Shown here one piece after another: positions 58,801 through 64,000 of a DNA stretch of 64,000 bases (within the stretch, counting starts at the first letter, position 1; every line of letters begins with the position of its first letter). Source of the stretch: JAWLHU01 sp041690255 (GTDB lineage Bacteria > Bacillota > Sulfobacillia > Symbiobacteriales > Symbiobacteriaceae); assembly GCA_041690255.1 (NCBI GenBank), contig JAWLHU010000023.1, positions 1 to 64,000 on the forward strand. The letters run 5' to 3'. The translations under genes were made by a program, and so were the position numbers. Below the pieces are notes generated by a model. It was not told the DNA's origin, did not search any database, and saw only the letters and a program-made list of their open reading frames with translations.

Positions 58801-61800
58801 CCGAGTCCTGGAGCATGAAGGCGAGCCGCTCCCTCGGGTAGGCCGGATCCAGCGGCAGGTAGGCACCGCCGGCTTTGACCACACCCAGGAGGGCCACCAC
58901 CAGGTCAGGGGACCGGTCCAGGCAGACCCCCACCACCACCTCCGGCCCGACCCCGAGCCGCCGCAGGTGGTAGGCCAGCCGGTCGGCCCGCCGGTTCAGC
59001 TCCCGATAGGTGAGCGACAGCCCCCCATAGAGCAGCGCAGGGGCGTCCGGCGTCCGGGTCACCTGCGCTGCGAACAGCTCCGCAACCGTGCCTTCGGCCG
59101 GGTACGGCGAATCGGTGGCATTCCATTCCACCAGCACCCGCTGCCGTTCGGCCTCCGTCAGGAGCGGCAGGTCCGCCACCGGCCGGTCCGGGTCCGCCAC
59201 GGCCGCCTCCAGCAGGGAGCGGTAGTGGAGTAGCATCCGGTCCACCCGATCGGGGTCAAACAGATCGGTGTTGTACTCCATGGTGACGGCCAACTCGTCC
59301 CTGTCCTCCATGGCCCCCAGCGTCAAGTCGAACTTGGCGGCGCTGTTGTCCAGCTCCACCGATGTGACCTCCAGGCCCGGGAGCACCGGCATCTCCATGC
59401 GGGCGTTCTGCAGGATGAACATCACCTGGAAGAGCGGCGAACGGTCGAGTGATCGCGCTGGGTGCAGGGCCTCCACGAGCTGCTCAAAGGGCACATCCTG
59501 GTGCGCATAGGCCTCCAGGGCGACCCTCCGCACCTGCATGAGCAGATCTCGGAAGCTGGTCTCGCCGGCGACCCGGCTGCGCAGGACCAGGGTGTTGACG
59601 AAGAAGCCGATCAGCCCCTCCGTCTCGACTCGGGTCCGGTTGGCTACCGGCGTGCCGACCAGGATATCCCCCTGGTTGGTGTAGCGGTAGAGCAACACCT
59701 TGAATAGCGCCAGCAGCACCATGAAGAGGGAAGCCCCTTCCCGGTGGCCCAGGGCCTTCAGCCCATCCGCCAGTTCCTTGGGCAGACGGATGGTGCGGGT
59801 CGCGCCCGCGTAGGTCTGAACGGGCGGCCTTGGCCGGTCGGTGGGCAGGTCCAGGACGGGCAGAGGTCCACCGCCAAGCTGCTCCGTCCAGTAGGAGAGC
59901 TGCGCCTCCAGCCCCCCTCCCCCCAGCCTCCTCTGCTGCCAATCAGCAAAGTCTGCGTACTGGAAGGCCGGGGGTGGCAGCGGCGACTCCCTCCGGGAGA
60001 GAAATCCCGCGTAGAGTGCCGACAGATCACTGGTCAGAACTCCTACAGACCAACCGTCAAACACGATGTGGTGCACGTTGATGAACAGGAGATGGCCTGT
60101 CTCGTCCGTCCGCATGAGACGGGCACGGAACAGAGGGCCGGACTCCAGATCGAAGGGGCGGCGAGCCTCTTCGCGGGCCATGCGCAGGGCCTCCGCCTCC
60201 CGCTCCTCCTCCGGGAGATGGGTGAGATCCGTGACCGGCAGGACGAACGGATACGGCTCGGTGATCACCTGGACCGGTCGCCCGTCGACGGCCCGGAAGA
60301 TGGTGCGCAGGGAGTCATGCCGCGCCAGGATCTCGGTGATCGCCTGGTTCAGCGCGGCGGTCTCCAGGTGACCCCGCAGGCGCAGAAGGATCGGGACGTT
60401 GTAGGTGCCGCTGGCGGGCAGCATCTGGTCCAGGAACCAGAGGCGCTGCTGTGCGAAGGAGAGCGGGTGTTCCGCCCCCACCGGTGCCGTCAGGAATGGC
60501 TCCTCACTGGCCTGGGCCCCCTCCCGGCCCCGGTCGACCAGGTGAGCAAGAGCCTCAATGGTGGGCGCCGCAAAGAACTGGATCAGGGAGACCTCGGCCT
60601 GCAAGTGCTTCCGCACCCGGGTGATCACCTGGGTGGCCAACAGCGAATGCCCTCCCAGGGCGAAGAAGTCGTCGCGAATGCCGACCCGACTGAGGCGCAG
60701 CACCTCCTGCCAGATCTCGACCAGCCGCAGTTGGGTCAACGTGGTCGGGGGAGCGTAGCTCTCCTCCAGGTCGGGCCGCTCATCGCCCGGGTCGGGCAGA
60801 AGCTTCCGGTCAACCTTGCCGCTGACCGTGGTCGGCAGGCTCTCCATGGTCACAAAGCGGGAGGGCACCATGTACTGGGGAAGCAAGTCCCCCAGGAAAT
60901 CCCGCAGCCGTTCCGCAGAGCCCAGTGACGGATCGTCGGCCTGCGCCGGGCGGAGCACACAGTAGGCGACCAGGTAGTACCCGTCCGGGCGCTTGTGCGC
61001 CACCACGGCACACTGCCGGACAGCCGGATGTGTCGCCAGGACCGACTCGATCTCGCCAAGCTCCACCCGCTGGCCGCGGATCTTGATCTGGTCATCCTTG
61101 CGGCCCAGGAACAGAATGTTCCCATCTGCCCGGTACAGCCCCCGGTCTCCCGTCCGGTACATCCGCTCACCAGGGCGATGCGGGTTGGGGACGAAGGCCT
61201 CTTCCGTGCGGACCGGGTCGTTCAGGTAGCCCCGGGCCAGGCCGATGCCGGCCAGGTAGAGATCCCCGGCGACCCCGACGGGCACCGGCTCGAGATGGGC
61301 ATCCAGCACGTAGATCTCGTTGTTCTCCAGCGGGCGCCCCACCGGCACGATTCCATTCTCCGACCCGTCCTCGGGCAGGCAGGTGTAGAACGAGGAGTCA
61401 ATCGAGACCTCGGTCGCGCCCCACTGGTTGTGCAGAGAGCAGCCCACCCGCTCCGTGAACCGCCGGACCAGCTCGGGCAGCAGCGCTTCCCCGCTGGAGA
61501 TCACATGGCGCAGGCAGCCTAGCCGGGCTCGGTCCGCGGGGGTGATCGTATCGACCACCAGCGAGAGCATGCTCGGGACGAAGTGGATCACCGCCACCTG
61601 GTGCCGGATCGCCGCATCCAGAATCGCCCGCGGATCCTTGTGCAGCCCGGGCTCCATGAGGGCGATGTGCGCGCCGACCATCAGCGGCCAGAAGAACTCG
61701 ACCGCCGAGTCATCAAAGGTCAGTGTGGTCTTCTGCAGCACAGCTTCATGGGGCAGAAGCTGGTACCGGCGCTGCATCCAGTTCATGCGGTTGACCCAGC

Positions 61801-63778
61801 CACGGTGGATGTTAGCCACACCCTTTGGCTTCCCGGTGGAGCCAGAGGTGTAGTAGATCGACACCAGGTGATCAGGGGTCAGCCCCTCCACCTGCGGCGC
61901 ATGGGTGGGATACGCCGCGAAGGGTTCGCCGGTCCCGTCCACAGCCACCAGGGAAGCCACGTCCCCAGGCAGCCGCGGCAGCAGGTGCTCCTGCGTCAGG
62001 CAGACCGGCGCCTGTGCATCCTCCAGCATCTGGCGCAGCCGTGGGGCCGGCGCGTCGGTCTCGAGGGGCAGAAAGGCCCCTCCGGCCTTCAGCACCGCCA
62101 GCAGGGCCACTACCAGATCGATGGAGCGATCCACGCAGACACCGACCACCACATCCGGCCCTACTCCCAATGCCCGCAGATGATGGGCCAGCCGGTTCGC
62201 AGCCTGGTCCAGCTCCACGTAGCTGATCTGCTGGTCCCCGAAGACCGCTGCCACGTTGCCGGGGCTCCGGCGTACCTGCTCCTCGAAAAGGTGGTGCAGA
62301 CAGACCTGGTCGGGGTACTCCGCTTCGGTGCGGTTCCACTCCACCAGGATCTCCTCTCGCTCCGCCGGCATTAGCATGGGAATCCGGGAGATGGGCAGAT
62401 CGGGGTCAGCAACAGCGCCCTCAAGCAGGCGCTGGTAATGGCCCCACATGCGATCAATGGTCTTCGCCTCGAACAGGTCGGTGCTGTACTCAAGCGTCCC
62501 GTGAATCCCGTCGGGCCCCTCCTCCAGCGAGAGGGTCAGATCAAGCTTGGCGGTGCCGGGATCGAAGTGGATGCGCTCCACCGTGAGACCCGGCAACTGC
62601 AGGTGAGGCGCCAGAGCATTCTGCAGGGTGAACTCGACCTGATAGATCGGCGCATAGCTGGTGTCCCGCTGCGGCCGCAGGTGCTCCACCAGCTTTTCGA
62701 ACGGCATGTCCTGATGCGCATACGCCCCGAGGGCCACCTCGCGCACCCGGGTCAGGAGTTCCCGAAAGGTGGGGTCGCCAGACAGATCCGTACGGAGGAC
62801 CAGGTTGTTCACGAAGAAGCCGACGATCCCTTCCACTTCTGCCCTGTTCCGGTTCGCGATGGAAGAGCCGACCACGATATCGTGCTGGCCCGAGTAGCGG
62901 GACAGCAAGACCTGAAAGGCCGCGAGCGCTGTCATGAAGAGGGTTACCCCTTCACGCCGGCACAGGTCGTGGAGCGACTGACGGAGCTCCTGCGGCAGCG
63001 CGACCTGCCGGATTGCGCCCCGGAAGGATTGCACGGACGGGCGGGTCCGGTCAGCGGGGAGCTCCAACAGTGGTGCACTGCCAGCCAGCCGCTCCTTCCA
63101 GTAGGCCAGTTGCGCCTCGAACACGCTCCCCTTCAGCCACTGCCGCTGCCAGGTAGCGAAGTCCCCGTACTGAAGTGTCGGCCACGGCAGTGGCGATGAC
63201 TTGCCCTCGGCGAAGGCCGCGTACAGTGCCGAAAGCTCCTGCGCAAAGATGGCCAGCGACCAGGCGTCGGTCACGCTGTGATGCTTTGCAATCACCAGAA
63301 TGTGTTCGTCGTCCGCCAACCTGAGCAGGGTGAATCGGTACAGCGGGCCGGTACCCAGGTCAAAGGGCCTCTGTGCCTCCTGCCATAAGATCTCTCGCAC
63401 CCGCGACTCGCGTTGCTCCGGATCATCTCCCGGGACAGCCAGTAAGGTCAGCCGGGCCTCTCCCTCGGGCGACACAACCTGCACCGGCTGGTCATCTACC
63501 TGCGCAAAGTGCGTCCGAAAGGCGGCATGCCGCTTCACCAGTTCGTTAAGGCTCCGTTCCAGAGCAAGGCGATTCAGTGACCCCTTCAATCGCAACGGTA
63601 TCGTCAGGTTGTAGGCAACGGTGCCGGTGTGCAGTTGCTCCAGGAGCCACAGTCGCTCCTGCGCAAAGGAGAGCGGAAAGGTGTTTCGGGAACCAGCCTT
63701 GCTCCGGAGCCGCTGCTCCAGCAAGCGGCGCCGCTCTTCCGGTGAAAGTTGGGTGAAGCTACCGCCGTGTGATCCCAT
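55880..63778 (-). CDS. NRPS-A: C-A-T-C-A-T, terminal C; beta-alanine module
   Basis: A 2632-residue two-module synthetase ending in an unpaired C domain. The N terminus LSPEERRRLLEQRL resembles the docking-like start of NRPS-B. C1 has HHSVTDA (about 168). A1 pocket residues read DDVHISQIDK, with a serine-like centre but unassigned. T1 is near 1043 and C2 (HHIVFDG) near 1238. A2 has FVDAVWE near 1759 and LYGSSEVAAD, giving VDWVVSLADK, one conservative change from the beta-alanine code VDWVISLADK, including loss of the usual Asp235. T2 is near 2111 and the terminal C (HHIIFDG) near 2304. The tail is short and acidic (DLADLFEND). It is the first gene of the operon; the ATG has GGGAGG nine bases ahead and a consensus promoter about 50 bases upstream. 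Confidence 0.94.
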   Translation of the reverse strand: MGSHGGSFTQLSPEERRRLLEQRLRSKAGSRNTFPLSFAQERLWLLEQLHTGTVAYNLTIPLRLKGSLNRLALERSLNELVKRHAAFRTHFAQVDDQPVQVVSPEGEARLTLLAVPGDDPEQRESRVREILWQEAQRPFDLGTGPLYRFTLLRLADDEHILVIAKHHSVTDAWSLAIFAQELSALYAAFAEGKSSPLPWPTLQYGDFATWQRQWLKGSVFEAQLAYWKERLAGSAPLLELPADRTRPSVQSFRGAIRQVALPQELRQSLHDLCRREGVTLFMTALAAFQVLLSRYSGQHDIVVGSSIANRNRAEVEGIVGFFVNNLVLRTDLSGDPTFRELLTRVREVALGAYAHQDMPFEKLVEHLRPQRDTSYAPIYQVEFTLQNALAPHLQLPGLTVERIHFDPGTAKLDLTLSLEEGPDGIHGTLEYSTDLFEAKTIDRMWGHYQRLLEGAVADPDLPISRIPMLMPAEREEILVEWNRTEAEYPDQVCLHHLFEEQVRRSPGNVAAVFGDQQISYVELDQAANRLAHHLRALGVGPDVVVGVCVDRSIDLVVALLAVLKAGGAFLPLETDAPAPRLRQMLEDAQAPVCLTQEHLLPRLPGDVASLVAVDGTGEPFAAYPTHAPQVEGLTPDHLVSIYYTSGSTGKPKGVANIHRGWVNRMNWMQRRYQLLPHEAVLQKTTLTFDDSAVEFFWPLMVGAHIALMEPGLHKDPRAILDAAIRHQVAVIHFVPSMLSLVVDTITPADRARLGCLRHVISSGEALLPELVRRFTERVGCSLHNQWGATEVSIDSSFYTCLPEDGSENGIVPVGRPLENNEIYVLDAHLEPVPVGVAGDLYLAGIGLARGYLNDPVRTEEAFVPNPHRPGERMYRTGDRGLYRADGNILFLGRKDDQIKIRGQRVELGEIESVLATHPAVRQCAVVAHKRPDGYYLVAYCVLRPAQADDPSLGSAERLRDFLGDLLPQYMVPSRFVTMESLPTTVSGKVDRKLLPDPGDERPDLEESYAPPTTLTQLRLVEIWQEVLRLSRVGIRDDFFALGGHSLLATQVITRVRKHLQAEVSLIQFFAAPTIEALAHLVDRGREGAQASEEPFLTAPVGAEHPLSFAQQRLWFLDQMLPASGTYNVPILLRLRGHLETAALNQAITEILARHDSLRTIFRAVDGRPVQVITEPYPFVLPVTDLTHLPEEEREAEALRMAREEARRPFDLESGPLFRARLMRTDETGHLLFINVHHIVFDGWSVGVLTSDLSALYAGFLSRRESPLPPPAFQYADFADWQQRRLGGGGLEAQLSYWTEQLGGGPLPVLDLPTDRPRPPVQTYAGATRTIRLPKELADGLKALGHREGASLFMVLLALFKVLLYRYTNQGDILVGTPVANRTRVETEGLIGFFVNTLVLRSRVAGETSFRDLLMQVRRVALEAYAHQDVPFEQLVEALHPARSLDRSPLFQVMFILQNARMEMPVLPGLEVTSVELDNSAAKFDLTLGAMEDRDELAVTMEYNTDLFDPDRVDRMLLHYRSLLEAAVADPDRPVADLPLLTEAERQRVLVEWNATDSPYPAEGTVAELFAAQVTRTPDAPALLYGGLSLTYRELNRRADRLAYHLRRLGVGPEVVVGVCLDRSPDLVVALLGVVKAGGAYLPLDPAYPRERLAFMLQDSEAPVLITRRSLRAGLETGGVTVVDLDEPEAAEGQEGNADHVESGATPESLFYVVYTSGSTGRPKGVLATQQAAINRFAWMWNAFPFREGEVCCQKTSISFVDAVWEIWGPLLRGVPLVLVPDAEARDPQSLIDALQRHRVSRLVLVPSLLQAMLDGCEEAGWTLPDLTLWVSSGEALSAELARRFRDRMPHARLLNLYGSSEVAADVTWFDAAQTPTDLAMVPIGRPIANARIYILDPERRPVPVGVPGELYVGGLGLARGYHRRPDLTAERWVTDPFSDQPEARLFRTGDLARYRPDGTIEYLGRRDHQVKIRGVRVELGEIEAVLAEQSAVREAVVTAVQREDGPVLVAYVVPAGDGETLARDWRAFLRSRLPESMVPANMIMLEALPLTPNGKVDRLALPEPGLGRPDSEPERVAPRTPVEQAVAEIWQEILKRPDLSIHDGFFELGGHSLHATRVIAHIHRRLGVKLPLQALFEWPTVAGLSTCIERERDGGDRNAVSPIPRLPKQEAYEQSHAQLRHWFQYRFAPENGVGHFTVHEVLGPLDVAAFQWAWQQIVRRHGAIRTTFEERNGVPVQIVHDEMEVPCGFRDLSTLSAPEQDRVLRAEAVREREEVMDLVRGPLYRLTLYRLDENRHLLFHSFHHIIFDGWTTNVMVRDLTEFYQAHREQREIQPLPEPLQYVDAAVWQNERLRRGEMEGQRQYWQQNLRGFSEPPRLPVDRVSAQDAQPAGVVQLEIDPERTARLRQFAQEQGVTLFTTMLAGLKIWMSLVSNQMDVTVGTPFSGRTHPDLEEVFGLLANPVVLRTDLSRNPTGLEVLRRVTATALGAQAHQDYPFDMVLAEARQWLPLETPLYTVVFVVQNAQHEVPLRNELSFRKFPEHELLRDRRVVDYDADPTMDFDMHIEVFEEQDRLTIHNIYHGRRFRRESIDRFMDQYLLILDRLVTGPERRLTEFLLDQLDAVEDLADLFEND

Positions 63779-63828
63779 GTTGAGATGCCTCCCACCCGAT
63801 TGGTTGCAGTCGCACTACAGACTTTATA

Positions 63829-63856
63829 ATATTATCTGTGTCAATGCACTTGTCAA
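63829..63856 (-). promoter_or_regulatory. sigma-A-type promoter of the biosynthetic operon
   Basis: On the minus strand TTGACA (63851-63856) is followed after 16 bases by TAATAT (63829-63834), close to the housekeeping consensus. Transcription would start near 63822, giving a leader of about 45 bases before NRPS-A. The surrounding DNA is conspicuously AT-rich compared with the operon. Confidence 0.75.
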
Positions 63857-63882
63857 GTTTTTCTGAGTTCGTAATTCGATTA

Positions 63883-63911
63883 TTGACAGCTGTCTATTTG
63901 AACAATAAGAT
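63883..63911 (+). promoter_or_regulatory. divergent rightward promoter
   Basis: TTGACA (63883-63888) and TAAGAT (63906-63911) are separated by exactly 17 bases on the plus strand. It points out of the window, to a gene beyond 64000. The back-to-back arrangement with the operon promoter suggests shared control of the two transcripts. Confidence 0.65.
63885..63894. promoter_or_regulatory. palindrome overlapping the rightward -35 box
   Basis: GACAGCTGTC is a perfect 10-bp palindrome that shares bases with the rightward -35 element and lies about 30 bases behind the leftward one. It is well placed to be an operator for a regulator of both promoters, but such short palindromes also arise by chance. 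Confidence 0.35.
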
Positions 63912-64000
63912 ATGGACTATACACAATTGCGTAGGAATCGTACCGGTTACGAATTATTCGTGTCAAGGAACTATCTGCCCCCGAACGAAGAGGGCGACTA

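Overview
The window is high-GC bacterial DNA with strong AGGAGG-type ribosome sites, frequent GTG and TTG starts, intrinsic terminators and consensus TTGACA-type promoters. This fits a high-GC Firmicute (for example of the Symbiobacterium kind) or a Chloroflexi-like organism, but the assignment is a low-confidence inference. Almost every gene lies on the minus strand.

Region 1 (about 1-5.5 kb): a decayed membrane-protein remnant with two leftward hairpins behind it, a six-copy 21-bp tandem repeat, a TIM-barrel sugar isomerase, and a molybdenum oxidoreductase of the DMSO-reductase type whose Fe-S and membrane-anchor subunits are fused. Region 2 (5.5-15.1 kb): sugar or cyclitol metabolism. It has two further TIM-barrel isomerases, three Gfo/Idh/MocA dehydrogenases, a lipoprotein plus two permeases of a dipeptide-type ABC importer (no ATPase genes here), and a LacI-family regulator. 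Two nearly identical operator-like sites lie before the regulator and before the isomerase/dehydrogenase operon. Region 3 (15.2-16.6 kb): a 4-aminobutyrate-type aminotransferase.

Region 4 (16.9-63.8 kb): a 47-kb hybrid polyketide/non-ribosomal peptide operon, read leftwards from one good promoter at 63.83-63.86 kb with overlapping or nearly touching genes. It encodes six assembly-line proteins: NRPS-A (C-A-T-C-A-T-C), PKS-A (FAAL-ACP-KS-AT-dead DH-KR-ACP), NRPS-B (C-A-T), PKS-B (KS-AT-KR-ACP), NRPS-C (degenerate C-A-T-TE) and NRPS-D (half C-A-T-C-A-T-C-A-T-C). Precursor genes are interleaved: a 2,3-diaminobutyrate set (threonine kinase-like GHMP kinase, SbnA-like PLP synthase, argininosuccinate-lyase-like enzyme), a threonine aldolase, an ATP-grasp ligase, aspartate decarboxylase PanD (beta-alanine), and an FkbH/FkbI/FkbJ/FkbK-like set for hydroxymalonyl-ACP.

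Binding-pocket residues read by eye match this supply. One A domain carries an almost exact beta-alanine code, one an exact threonine code, one a glutamine-like code, one a phenylalanine-like code and the last a diaminobutyrate-like code. Docking-like termini and the placement of the terminal and dead C domains suggest the order PKS-A, NRPS-B, PKS-B, NRPS-A, NRPS-D, NRPS-C. The inferred product is a lipopeptide: a fatty acyl chain extended to a probable 2,3-dihydroxyacyl unit, an aromatic statine-like unit, an unassigned residue, beta-alanine, another unassigned residue, Gln, Thr, and terminal 2,3-diaminobutyrate released by the thioesterase. I do not recognise this combination as a known compound. 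No epimerase domain, phosphopantetheinyl transferase or exporter is present in the window.
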